Shown here piece after piece: positions 42,165 through 53,586 of a stretch of 64,000 nt of DNA (position 1 is its first letter; each line of letters begins with the position of its first letter). Origin of the DNA: Plantago ovata (lineage: Eukaryota; Streptophyta; Magnoliopsida; Lamiales; Plantaginaceae); NCBI GenBank assembly GCA_028274465.1, contig CM051458.1, positions 57,711,253 to 57,775,252 on the forward strand, read 5' to 3'. The notes below the pieces were generated by a model that was given only the letters and a program-made list of their open reading frames with translations, was not told the origin of the DNA and ran no database searches. A program made the translations under genes and the position numbers.

Positions 42165-43429
42165 TGATGACAGTGTTTTTTACACTACCATTCGAGCCTT
42201 TTTTCACCAATTTAGCTATCCTCTTGCATGCATTTTAGTGCATTTTGTTAGAATAGTGTCACATTTCCATTTCTTTTGTTCTTTTCAGGTTTTAGGTGGA
42301 AATCGCGTTTTTGGATGTAATTCATGGTGAAACAATGATGTTTTGGTGCAACTAGATCACTCGTGGTGTGTCAAGGAGTACCGAGACGAGTTTCAAGGCC
42401 AAGAGATCAAGTTTCGGAGCTCAAAACCGTGCGAGGGGCCAAATTCAAGGATCCAAAGTAGGAATTCCGCACGGGCCGCGTTCTGCCCGTGCGGGGCGCA
42501 CCGCCGCGGAGCTTCCGACAGCTCTATATATATATATATATCCCAAAATCAGTGAATTTTCATATCTCTTTTCATATTTTTCCAGACATAAACCCTAGAG
42601 CTTGTTCTGGGGATATTTTCTCTTAGAATCTTTGTAACTTAGCGAATTTGGAGCTAGAGGAGAGATTTGGACACCGTTTTATCTCACCTTGCTAGATCTT
42701 TGTGAGTTTTAGCCATTCACCGGAGATTGACAACCTTTGGTGGTAACCTTGTATCTCACAATTCTGCTATTTATCTTTCAATTAAACATGTTTTCATTCA
42801 TTATTGCTTCAATTGTGATTGTTTATTGTGTTATTGATATGAGTAGCTAAGCATCTAGTTGGTGATAGTATGTGAATTCGTAGCTATGGTTCATATTATG
42901 CATGATTGAGTTTTTGAGTCTTTTACTTGTTTAATTATCTTAATTCGATTCTTTGATCCGACTAAGCCATATATCTTCGTAGAAAGGTGTTAGAAACACT
43001 AGGACAATTCAAGATCATCGATTCAATTATATATAATTTGCAAGTACTGCTTGAACTAAGACTGACAACCTTAGCCAAGTATTAGTATAGATAGAAAGCT
43101 TTCAAAATACACGTCTACAAATCTGTCTTTGGTGTTTGTAAATCGAATTACTTTTAAGGCAGTACGAGTTGCACTTTCATGCATAATTAGAACTTGATGC
43201 TTAGAACGAGCATACTATCACCAGCTTTCTCCATATATTGTTATGTTACGTTAGAGATAAATTTGTTCTATGAAATTATATAGTTATTTAGTTAAAGCTA
43301 GTTTAGTCCCTAGAGATCGACACTCGAGGTCATCTTACCTCTGCACTACGTGTTTTGTGTAGTTGTGAGTTGCCCTTTGGCTTAAAACAAATTTATTTGA
43401 TTGTTCGAGTCTGACAATCTCGTTCATCA
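42165..43429 (+). repeat. 3' LTR of element I
   Basis: A 1,265-bp LTR from TGATGACAGTG to GTTCATCA. It is clearly diverged from the A/C type. The pre-TATA hairpin is a different sequence but still a 10-bp stem (CCGCACGGGC/GCCCGTGCGG, 42467-42494), followed by a (TA)n TATA region at 42524-42541. It is the only copy of this LTR variant here. Confidence 0.85.
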
Positions 43430-45190
43430 AAAATATAGTTGAGAACATAGACAATATTGTATAGGTCAATATTTAGACACTTAATATGCATAAGACAGAG
43501 CATTTCCCTATCTTCTTTACTTCTTCTCAAGCATCTGTCCTCATTTCACCTTCATCAATTCCTCCTCATTTCACCTCTTTTTCTTCCTGGCAAATCATTT
43601 ACAAAAATAAAAACACAAACATAAGCATTATTGTAAGGAATATAGGATAATCTAAAAAGCATGGACCATATTCAAAACAACATCAATATACACTAAAAAT
43701 CAAAATATAAGAACATAAACATATAAAACAGGAACATAGAACATAATATAAGGAAGATGGATCAAAATAAGACTACTACTACTACGTGTTACTACTACTA
43801 TTACTATGTGTTACCGCTACTACAACTAATATATGTGATGTTGCTGGTACGTTTTACTACTACTACTACTATGTGTTAATCCTACTACTATACTATGTGT
43901 TGCTGCTACTTCTTAGTACTACTACTAGTACTTGCCTCAAAAACTAATTTACATCACAACTTCCAAGACTCAACAAACGACCCACCAACTTTTCAAAATA
44001 CCAAAATAAGCTTCAAACACAAAACCAACCACGAAAATCACCCCTAAACAACAAAGAACTCAAACAGAAACAAAAACATAGAGACGGATGTAAGGAACAT
44101 GGGTAATAATATTAAAAATATAGACCTAATCAAACATAAAACCCCCTATGTTTTTAGGAATAAGTCCAATAATATCAACATAATACCCGATGTTATCACA
44201 CAAAAAACAAAAAAAACCTATGATTTCATAAATAAGTTCTATGATTTCAACCAAATAGCCTATGTTGTCACCAAAACATCATATGATCTAAAAAAAAAAA
44301 AAAAAACATATTCACACATATACATACAAATCAAAGCAGACACAAGAATGTTACAAACAGGAAGTGGAGATAACAATAAAGATGCCACGCCACCGTCCAG
44401 AGAAACCAAACTAACAAACTAAAACTTGAACCAGTAGCCTCCAAACTAACAAACTAAAAACTTGAACCAGTACCAATAGCCTCCAACTTGAGATATGGAG
44501 TCTAAACATGAAAGAGTCCCAAAACCTAAAGCATAACCTTTGTTATCAATTCAAGCCCTAAAGTCAATTTACAACAATAAAAAACAAAAAACAACATATG
44601 AACTTGAATAAATCGAATTCGACATCTATGAACAATAAATGTGAAAACCGAATATATTGAAGCTCAATGAATACGTACGTACAACAACATATGAAATCAA
44701 TGAAAGTAGAAGCTTGTAGAAGAGAATAGAAGCTCGTAGAAGAAGTAGAATCATTAAAACCTTAAAATCGAATACATACGTTTTCGTAGCAGTGGATTTG
44801 CAGGAGATGATGCAGCGACTACGAAGGTGCGGCGATGACGAAGGTGGTGGAGCGAAACGGCAACGATCTGCTTGTTTCTCTCTCTACGCCATCGTTTTCT
44901 CTCTCTAGATTCACGTTGCTGCTGCAAATATGGAGCTGAGCGTATTAATTGATGTCTAATATAGTGACCCGGTTTATAACCCGATTGGGATCCAGAAACT
45001 AGTTTTTGGGTTGTTTTTAGAAACTAGTTTTTAATTGGGGTAGTTTTATAATTAGTATAAATTGGTCTCTTAGGTTTCTCTATAAATTAGGTCTCTTAGG
45101 AGACTTAGTCTTCATTTGACCCTCCCTATTTATTCCCTATCTATGTGGCACCACATATATCATTCATGCGTCATTTTTACCGCTAAAACA
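43430..45190. other. AT-rich sequence without genes
   Basis: No coding gene can be supported. It contains an (ACT)n-type microsatellite (about 43772-43925) and long A-rich stretches. Around 44760-44930 there is a less AT-rich patch. On the minus strand it resembles the 5' leader of a plant gene, with a possible donor CGAAAAC|GTATGT near 44781-44787, but no reading frame follows. Confidence 0.6.
43772..43925. repeat. ACT/TAC trinucleotide microsatellite
   Basis: Interrupted runs of ACTACTACTACTA separated by TATGTGTTA-type spacers, about 150 bp in total. Confidence 0.9.
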
Positions 45191-45634
45191 TAAATAATAG
45201 GATAATTTTCATCAAGATCCCCTGTTAGTTTCATCAATTACACATTGGCCCCTGCTAGTTCAACAACTACACATTACTCCCTGTTAGTGTACATCAATTA
45301 TATTCTAGCCCACGATCTTGACTTTCCGCGAATTAAGGGCTGGAAAGTACCTTTTTGTCCTCATTAAAGTTTTAGTTTTTAAAAAACACCAAACACCTTC
45401 AATTATCTTTTATTACACATTTGACTCTAAATTTTCCTATTTTACAAAATTAACTATAAATTATTCAAAATTAACCCCATTACTTATCTAAATCTCAAAA
45501 TGATTTTAAATTTTATTGCAAAAAGATCCTATAAAAATTCTTAATTCATTTTCAATCCTTTTTAAAAAAAAAATTAAATACTGATTATTGGAAAAAAAAA
45601 AAGAAATTAAAAAAATTGAAATTAAAAGCCCCAT

Positions 45635-45750
45635 CGGAGCTGTCAAAAGCTCCGATATCGGAGCTTTTGACAGCTCCGGTTTGGAGCTATTTGAAGCTCC
45701 GATTAGAGCTGTAAAAAGCTCCGATTGGAGCTGTTTGAAGCTCCAATCGG
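45635..45750. repeat. Palindrome array GGAGCT...AGCTCC
   Basis: 45635-45678 is a perfect 44-bp palindrome made of two inverted copies of a 22-bp unit that is itself hairpin-forming (CGGAGCT...AGCTCCG). Three further diverged units follow to 45750. It lies inside the left arm of the Mutator-like element. Confidence 0.92.
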
Positions 45751-45838
45751 ATTTATTGTGATACCTCCGGCGGTCGGAATATTTTTCCGGTGCTGGAGCT
45801 TGTTGAAGAAGAAGAAGGTGGTTAAAAAAAAAAGGAAT

Positions 45839-47414
45839 TGTTAGGAAACTTGTAATTTTTTATGAGCAATTAACCATGCTAAATTAAGGAAAGTCCAATA
45901 ACTAGTACTCTTAAGGTCCATAGGAATTTAGAATTTTAAGGACATTGTAAAAGAGGAACGTTTGCTGAAGACTTAGAGTAGGTGCTAGATAGGTTGGTTT
46001 TAAAGCTTATGATGTATCTTGTTTTCTGAAAAGAAAATAACCTATTGAAGAATTTGCTGATGATGTACTTTGTTTTTAAAAACAAACTATTGAAGCATTT
46101 AGAACCGCTCAGAATCTTGAAATTTCGAAGAGTGAAGACTAGAAGATTTCTGAAGACTGGTATCTACAAAGGCACATGTTGCTCAGAAAGTGGAAACTTC
46201 AGCAACAACATTGCATAAGTGAAAATCTATATGACGGAGTAGGTTGTGCTTGCTGAAACTGAGACTGGCCACTTGCTGATGGAACATATGTGACGTCTTG
46301 CTGAAAGTACTTGTATTTGCGCTCCAATGTTACTGTTTGAATTCTATTCAAAAGAGCATTAAATGCAAAGCATGCACGCGAAGGACATGAAGACTAGAAG
46401 ACAAACAAGGACGCTGCTGAAACTACAAAAGCAAGATAGTGACATTTTAAGGAACAAAAGCCTTAGAATTTGAAATTCAAACGGCTCCTTATTTTCACTA
46501 TAAATAGAGGTCATCCGGCAAAGAGTTGAAGTGTGTCAACAACGTGATCATACTCTCACTTGTGCTTAAACTCACATACTCTTCAATACTCCTACTGCCA
46601 TTGATCTGTTCCAAGACTTAAAGCTTGAAAAAGCTACTTGTGAAGAAGTAGAATTTACACGACTAAGAAATTAGTTAAGTGTTCTTTTTTTCTTTCGAAC
46701 AAGAACAAGTCTTGACACCAGAAACAATCAAACTTGTTTACTGCAAAGTATTCAAAGTTTTGTTTCTTAGATTACTTGTTGTAACTGAATAAGTTATAAT
46801 TAAGTTATCTCATCCCAAAACTCTCTAACTGAAAATACACCCTTTCAGGCGTGATATTCAGGGGGAACTTAATCGAGCATAGTTTTGCTGATAAAAGTAC
46901 CAAGTTTTGTGGAGAACAAGGTTGCGTTCTCTAGATTAGGTTGGAGACGAAGCAAGTGCGCTTTGGTTTCTGTTTGAATCGCTCTAGATAGGTGTTGTAA
47001 GGAACCTCAATCTTATCTTAGTGGATTCAGTCCTAGAAAGGACAAAGTGGATTAGTTGCGAGATTACGCCACTCTCAGATACCACTATAAAAGTGTTTGT
47101 GTGATTTACTTACTGTACTTGGTTTTCAGCAAATCATATCTATCTGTACACAGTCACTCACATCACTTGCTGAAACCTTCATTTACTGAAAGAGCACTTA
47201 TTATATCAAAGACTTCCGCTCTCTGATTTTAAGTATCAGCAAACCTAGTTACTGTGAAGTAACTTGCGCTTGCTGAGAAATTTAAGTATCAGCAAACTCA
47301 TTACTGAAAAGTAATAAGCACTTGCTGAGAAAGTTTTAAACGACGAAAGTTTAAAAAGACTATTCACCCCCCCCCCCCCTCTAGTCTTTTCTTGTTGTTT
47401 AAAAGGGACCAACA
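45839..47414 (+). repeat. 5' LTR of element H
   Basis: TGTTAGGAAACTTG...GGGACCAACA, 1,576 bp. TATA box 46499-46507, two U3 hairpin units (46022-46037 and 46069-46086), a GAAA-loop hairpin ATTACT/AGTAAT near 47302-47317 and a 13-base C tract at 47367-47379. Confidence 0.95.
46499..46507 (+). promoter_or_regulatory. LTR TATA box, element H
   Basis: TATAAATAG in the shared Sirevirus context. The 3' LTR copy is at 60572-60580. Confidence 0.75.
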
Positions 47415-47416
47415 AG

Positions 47417-47428
47417 TGGTATCAGAGC
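47417..47428 (+). other. Primer-binding site, element H (tRNA-iMet)
   Basis: TGGTATCAGAGC, two bases after the LTR. Confidence 0.92.
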
Positions 47429-47526
47429 TGGAGGTTCTTTAACCTTCAGCACTGAACCTAGATCCCCTTAGGTGCTTTCCGTAAATTACTCTCACTTGAT
47501 CAGTTTGGTAGTGCTTTGCTGACAGG

Positions 47527-49838
47527 ATGTCTTTAGGAGACGCTCCCTTGCTGAAGCTGGAAAACTACGAAAAATGGCGAAACAACATGATGCTACATCT
47601 TGAGGCCATTAGTGATGAGATGGTCACTGTCATTAATGATGGACCTATCAAGATCACTAAGGTTGAAAGTAGTTTCCCTCACAAGACCACTGAAGCTGGA
47701 AAGGAAACTATCTTAGGCGAACCGGTTGATACCGTCGTGCCAAAACCGAGAGAGGAATGGACTTCTGACGAAGCTAAGAGATTCCTTCTTGATGGCCAAG
47801 CAAGAAACATCATCATTCGATCAACTTCGGATACCATACAGTGCAAACTGTGGGGCGCTAAAACTGCTAAGGAAGCTTGGAAAATGGTTCATGATCTTTG
47901 TCCTGGATCTGACAAAACCAAGGAAAACAAACTTGAAGTACTGAAATTAAAGTTCCAAAACTTTAAACAAGGTACAAACGAGTCACTGGAAGACTTGGAT
48001 TTCAGATTCACAACTCTTGTTAGTGAAATGACAGCCTTGGGTGTTGGAAATCTTTACTCAGATTCTGAGAAGGTGAAAACCATCATCAGAAGTCTGAATC
48101 AAGAATGGATCCACACTTAGAATTTCTATTACAATCAAGGAATGCCAGATATTACACCAACAGAGTTGTTCTCTCATCTTGCTACTGTCAACTATGAGAC
48201 AAAGCAAAGAGAAAATGTGTTTGATGAAAAATCGCAAAACATTGCTCTTGCTGCAAAGTCGTCATCTTCTGAAAAGAAGAATGATAAAGAGCCTGCTGAT
48301 GAAAACTCTTTGGTTGTAAAAAACATGAAGAAATTCATCAGTAAGGAACTTGAAAAGGGAAAAGCAAAAGAGAAGCTGAAAAAGCATCTTGGTAACAACT
48401 ACCATAAGTACAAGAATGAGACTAGCTCGCTGAACAAGCAAGCTCAGCAAGCAACTTCATCAGAAGAACCAGCAGTTGGAAATGATCTATGTTTTTACTG
48501 CAAAAATCCTGGACACTTCAAAGCAAATTTCCCTTTGCTGAAAGGCAAATCTGCTGAAAAGAAGAAGAAGTTCAAGAGAGCTTTTATTGCTGAAGAAAAG
48601 AAGAAGCTTCAAGCAAAAATCGATGCATTGTGCATTGATACTAGCTCCGAAGACAGTGAGGATGAAAGCTCAAACACTGACGATGAAGAAGCCACTCTAG
48701 ACGTGGAGATTGGCAAAGAAGTTTGTGGAATAGCTACGAGTTCTGCCTCATGACCGGTCAGGTAAACAACCCTACCTCTGACTCAGACTCAGAAAGTGAA
48801 GACGAGATTGACCTTGATAAGATTCAAGGAGACATCGAAAGATTTGAGAAAACTCTGAGCAGGCAGCAAGAGAAACTACAGATTGCTGAAACTCTGACCA
48901 AGCAGACTACTGAAAAGTATGTCTTGCTGAAGGTAGAGACAGAAGAAAAGGATGCTGAAATAAGGCGTCTTAAGAAGTTGATTGCTGAAGCTACATAGAA
49001 GAATTCTCAAATGGCATTAGAATTGGAAGAATATCAGTCCTCAATTCTAAAGTTACTTGCTGAAATCCAAGAAATGAAAAAGATGAAAATCAATTTCAAA
49101 TCTTATGCTGACGCAAGTAATACGCTGACTGAACTAAACTCTTATTTGAGAGATCCATCTCAGAAAGAAGGTTTAGGTGCAACGTATGAAGGTGATGACG
49201 TAGAAATCTTGAGTAAAGACAAATCACCGATTTCCTTCGTACGTGCTACTGATAGTGGTCAACCAGAACTCTATCAGTTTGGTCAATCTAAGGTTGCTGA
49301 AACATGCAATCAAGTACCTACGACAATAAAGTCCGTTGTTGCTACTCAAAGTAACAAGACTTTAAAATAAAACAGGTTGCTGTGAAGCAAACTGAAAAGA
49401 AGAAGGATGCTGTGAAACATTCCGCCAAACAAGTTGCTGAAAAGCAATTTGTTAAGTCAAAAGGCAAGATTACTAAAAGTAATCAGAAGACCTTTGCTGA
49501 CAAACCTGAATCAAGTAAGGTTGCTGACACAAAAGCTCAGCATTCTCCGAAAAGTGGACTCGGTTTCAAAACCAAGCAAAGTCAACTTTTTGATGAGTAT
49601 AAGCAAAGTCAGCAAAGATACTTCAAAGAGATGAACAAAATCAAGCCTAAGAGTTCTGAAAAGACTCTAAATGATAGGGCTAGAAGGAACCTTGCTAGAA
49701 AAGAACTTACTGAAAAGTATGTTCAGCAAAAAGGTCAACCGAGCAAGACACCACATCAGAAAGTGGACTTGATCAGCACGAATCAAAAGTCTTTCAGCTC
49801 AAAACCTCCTAGTTCCTCATTAAGTAGAAAACAAGTCA
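47527..49838 (+). pseudogene. gag: Sirevirus gag, element H
   Basis: Same protein as in G. A CAG-to-TAG stop at 48118-48120 follows 197 codons, and the frame resumes at 48142-48753. The zinc knuckle reads CFYCKNPGHFKANF: the fourth ligand Cys is Phe (48529-48531), so zinc binding would be lost. A deletion of about 29 bp near 48735 shifts frame. Further stops lie at 48996-48998 and 49368-49370. The basic C-terminal extension is open at 49382 onwards and runs directly into the integrase region because protease is deleted. Confidence 0.92.
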
Positions 49839-52807
49839 TTGCCTTGCTGAAAAAGCATGGTTATGGCATAAACGAACAAGTCATCTAAACTTCAAGACGC
49901 TGAATAAGCTGTCTAACAAGACACTTGTAGTTGGATTACCTAAGGTTACTTTTAAGAAGGATGGTGTTTGCAATGCATGTCAGCAAGGAAAGCAAACAAA
50001 ATCTTCTTTCAAGAACAAGGCAGTACCGTCAACTACAAAACCTTTACAACTCTTGCACATGGACTTGTTTGAATCTTCTTCAACAAGCTATGCTGGTAAG
50101 AAGTATGGTCTGGTCGTGGTGGATGACTATTCAAGATTCACTTGGGTAGTATTCATCAAGCACAAATCTGAAACTAGGACTGAAATACCTAACTTGCTGA
50201 ATCAGCTTGAAGTCATGAAAAATGACAAGGTAAAAGTCATAAGGAGAGACCATGGTACTGAGTTTGTAAATCAGTACATAACTGAGTATTGCACCTCAAA
50301 AGGCATACAACATCAGTTATCCTCAGTAAGAACACCACAACAAAACGGTGTTGCTGAACGGAAGAATCGTACCCTGAAAGAAGCCGCAAGAACAATGCTT
50401 GCTGACACTGAAATAAGTGAGGCTTACTGGGTTGAAGCGATTAATACCGCCTGTTACACTCAAAACAGATGTTTGATTACTAAGGAATACAACAAAACTC
50501 CTTATGAATTGTTTGTTGGAAGACCTCCTAATATCACTCATCTAAGAGTATTTGGTTGCAAGTGTTTCGTTCTTAATAATGGTAGAGAATACCTAAGAAC
50601 ATTTCAACCAAAGGCAGACGAAGCGATATTTCTCGGTTACTCCTTGCATAGTAAAGCTTATAGAGTTTACAACAAAAAGGCACAAAAGATTGAAGAATCA
50701 GTGCATGTTGTATTCTATGAAAAGACACAAGGAGTGCCTGCTGAAGAAGAAATATCAGAATGTATGAAACGTTAATCATACATGAGCAAAGAACTGAATC
50801 TAATGCTAGGCAAATCAAGTCAATCGAACTAAATGATGATTCTGACAATGATTCTCCTCCCCCAAGTCATGACAAGATAAATATAGTTCACGACAAAGAA
50901 TTTCCAGCAAAAGACACAGTTACTCCGGAAGTTGCTGAAACTACGCAACCTCCAGTGCCTGCTGATGAACTACCACAATCAAGCAATGCTGAACAAGCAG
51001 TTGCTGATGAACCAATCTCAGCAGAGACACAAAATCCCAGTAGTGCTGAACAAGTACATACTGAAGAGTCACATGCTGATGAGCAAACATATCCTGATCC
51101 AACAAGCAGAAAACCTGTTAATAAATAGATTAGAGATCATCCCTCTACGGATATGATTGGCGATATTAATAAACGCCAAGTGACTAGATCCAAAGCATCT
51201 ACTACTCATGGACTTGCTGAAGAAGCAACTGTCGTAGAAGTAATCATTGTTCTCTTGCTTTGTTTCAGAAATTGAATCTAAAACCATAGAAGAAGCTTTA
51301 AAGCATTCTGAATGGATAAAGGTAATGCAAGAAGAATTGGATCAATTTGAAAGGAACAAAGTCTGGAAACTTGTACCACTTGCTGAAGGCAAGAAAGCTA
51401 TTGGTACAAAGTGGGTGTTCAGAAACAAGCTGAGTGAGTCTGGTGAAGTAACAAGAAATAAAGCACGTTTAGTTGCTCAAGGTTACTGTCAGACTGAAGG
51501 ATTGGACTATGATGAGTCTTATGCACCAGTTGCAAGATTGGATGCAATTAGGCTTTTCTTGGCCTTTGCTGCTCACAATGACTTCATTGTTTACCAAATG
51601 GATGTTAAAAGTGCATTCTTGAATGGTGAACTTGCTGAAGAAGTCTACTTAGAACAACCCCCTGGATTTGAACTTCCCTCAGAAATCAAGATGGTATACA
51701 AGCTTCAGAAAGCTGTATATGGTCTAAAGCAAGCACCAAGAGCATGGTATGATACCTTGGCTAAGTTCTTGCTGAAAAATGGTTTCAAGAAAGATGAAGT
51801 TGACAAAACCTTATTTACCATGAACCATGATGGTAAAATACTCTTAGTTCAAATTTATGTGGATGACATAATTTTTGGATCTAAGGACAAGCAACTTTGT
51901 GATGATTTTGCCAAACTCATGACAAACAAGATTGAAATGAGTATGATGGGAAAATTGAATTATTTCCTAGATTTGCAAGTCAAGCAACTCAAAGATGGAA
52001 TATTCATAAATCAAGCAAAGTATGCGAAAGAAATGCTCATAAAGTTTAGGATCAAAGAGGAAGAGAAACCTGAAAAGATCCCTATGAGTGTTGGTACCAA
52101 ATTGGGCTATACTAAAGAAGATAAAAGTGTTGAAGAACACAAGTATAGGAAGCTCATTGGTTCCTTGTTGTATTTAACAGCAAGTAGACCTGACATTCAG
52201 TATGTTGTTTGTGTGTGTGCAAGATTCCAATCTGATCCAAGAGAATCACACTACAAAAAGGCAATCAAGATACTGAAATATGTCAAAGGTACAGTCAATG
52301 TTGGATTATGGTATCCTAAAGATTCTGGACTAGAATTGGTTGGTTATTCAGATGCTGATCATGGAGGATCAACTCTTGATAGAAAAAAGTACCTCTGGAA
52401 CTTGTCAGTTTTTGGGTACTAGATTAATATCATGGTTTAGCAAGAAGCAAACCTGTGTTGCCAATTCATCCACTGAATCTGAATACATTGCAGCTGGTTG
52501 TTGCACAGCTCAAATCCTATGGATTCAGCAACAATTAAGAGATTATGGTATTTCTGCAAAGAAAACACCAATCTTTTATGATAATACAAGCGCTATTGCT
52601 ATCACGCAAAATCCTAAGTTTCACTCTAGGACTAAGCACATTGATATTAGACATCATTTCATTAGAGATCATGTGGAAAAATGAGATATTGAGGTTGTGA
52701 AAGTAGGTACTGATGATCAACTTGCTGATATCTTTACCAAGCCCCTACCAGATAATAGGTTTGCAATGCTAAGGTATAACCTTGGATTGATTGAACTACC
52801 TCAATAA
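49839..52807 (+). pseudogene. pol: Sirevirus pol without protease, element H
   Basis: Compared with G, about 505 bp (G 33289 to about 33794) are missing at 49838/49839. This removes the whole protease and most of the pre-integrase region. Integrase is recognisable from the WHKRTSH segment and is open at 50053-50775 (RRDHGTEF, NGVAERKNRTL). A frameshift follows near 50770 and TGG is TAG at 51126-51128. RT is open at 51247-52422 with YVDD at 51856-51867. An extra A near 52385 shifts into RNase H (SSTESEYIA, DNTSAI). A TGA at 52682-52684 precedes the end LIELPQ plus TAA at 52807. Confidence 0.95.
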
Positions 52808-52825
52808 AGGATACATTTGGCAGAA

Positions 52826-53187
52826 TGCTGAAACAGGTATTCAGCAAGCCAAAGTATTCTTACTTAAAAGTTCCGTCCACTAATTTCTTCTAAGAAATGA
52901 TAGGTCACTACATGATTGCTGAAACAGGCATTCAACAAGTAATTCCTTCAAAACGGGTATTTGTTAGGAAACTTGATCACTTGCTGAGACAAGCACTCAG
53001 TAAAAAAAAAAAAAACTTTAAGGATTGCTGAAACAGCCATTCAGACAATCAAAGATACTGAAACAGGTATTCAAGTATCAAGAGAATATTCTGAGACGGG
53101 AACTCAGAGAAAGAGCAAAACTCAAATTCTCAGATTTTACCAAAGGATATCTCAAGTACAAAAGAATTTACTGATACGGGAACTCAG
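52826..53187 (+). other. Hairpin array with shared loop, element H
   Basis: Counterpart of the array in G (36779-37139), in the same order. Loops seen are ACAGGTA, ACAGGCA, ACAAGCA, ACAGCCA, ACAGGTA, ACGGGAA and ACGGGAA. Several stem pairs differ from G on both sides: CTGAG/CTCAG here against CTGAA/TTCAG in the sixth full hairpin, and the reverse in the fourth. A run of 13 A interrupts one stem near 53003-53015. Confidence 0.88.
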
Positions 53188-53223
53188 AAATATCTTTTAA
53201 ACTTAAGAAAATATGAGATATCT

Positions 53224-53236
53224 AAGTAAGGGGGAA
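53224..53236 (+). other. Internal polypurine tract, element H
   Basis: AAGTAAGGGGGAA, identical to element G 37169-37181. Confidence 0.6.
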
Positions 53237-53578
53237 CTTTCAGCAAGTATCTAGGCTATTTAATGCAAACTCGCTGAAAAGATTCTTGTCTATTTCAGCA
53301 AGCAATCTAATCCCATAAAACTCGGTAAAATCAATTTGTGACGTTAATCGGGCACAGATAAACTCGTAATAATCATGACATGAAATACAATCGTGGCCAT
53401 TGATTAAAAGGAGTTATTGATCTAACGGTTAAACAAAACAAAGAGAGAGAATGCTCTGACGGTTTTAGTTAGTGGGCCACTACGCATTCAATGCAAAGGC
53501 TCCACTAACGCCTTTGTTTCTCTGTTTTGCCCTTGTTGAGAACTCAAATCGATCGAGTTTCTCACACATCAGAGACAC

Positions 53579-53586
53579 TATATAAA
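53579..53586 (+). promoter_or_regulatory. TATA-like box upstream of ORF3
   Basis: TATATAAA, 134 nt before the ORF3 ATG at 53720. The same box is at 37518-37525 in G. It may serve as an internal promoter for ORF3. There is no expression evidence. Confidence 0.4.

Larger units (their letters stand above)
39248..43429 (+). mobile_element. Ty3 element I, 3' half
   Basis: 3' part of an element related to C. It has the intron-like stretch (about 39385-39918), an accessory ORF (39919-40707), a nested LTR fragment (40796-41575), the conserved 3' block (41576-42164) and the 3' LTR (42165-43429). The first 137 bp after the gap have no match elsewhere in the window that I can see. The 5' half is lost at the gap. 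Confidence 0.8.

Noticed and set aside
44099..44422. 107-codon frame rich in Asn/Lys/Ile
   Set aside because: AT-rich sequence without domain or conservation; expected by chance.
44760..44930. 5' exon of a host gene on the minus strand
   Set aside because: A leader-like patch and a possible donor are visible, but no coding exon or acceptor follows, so no gene was called.
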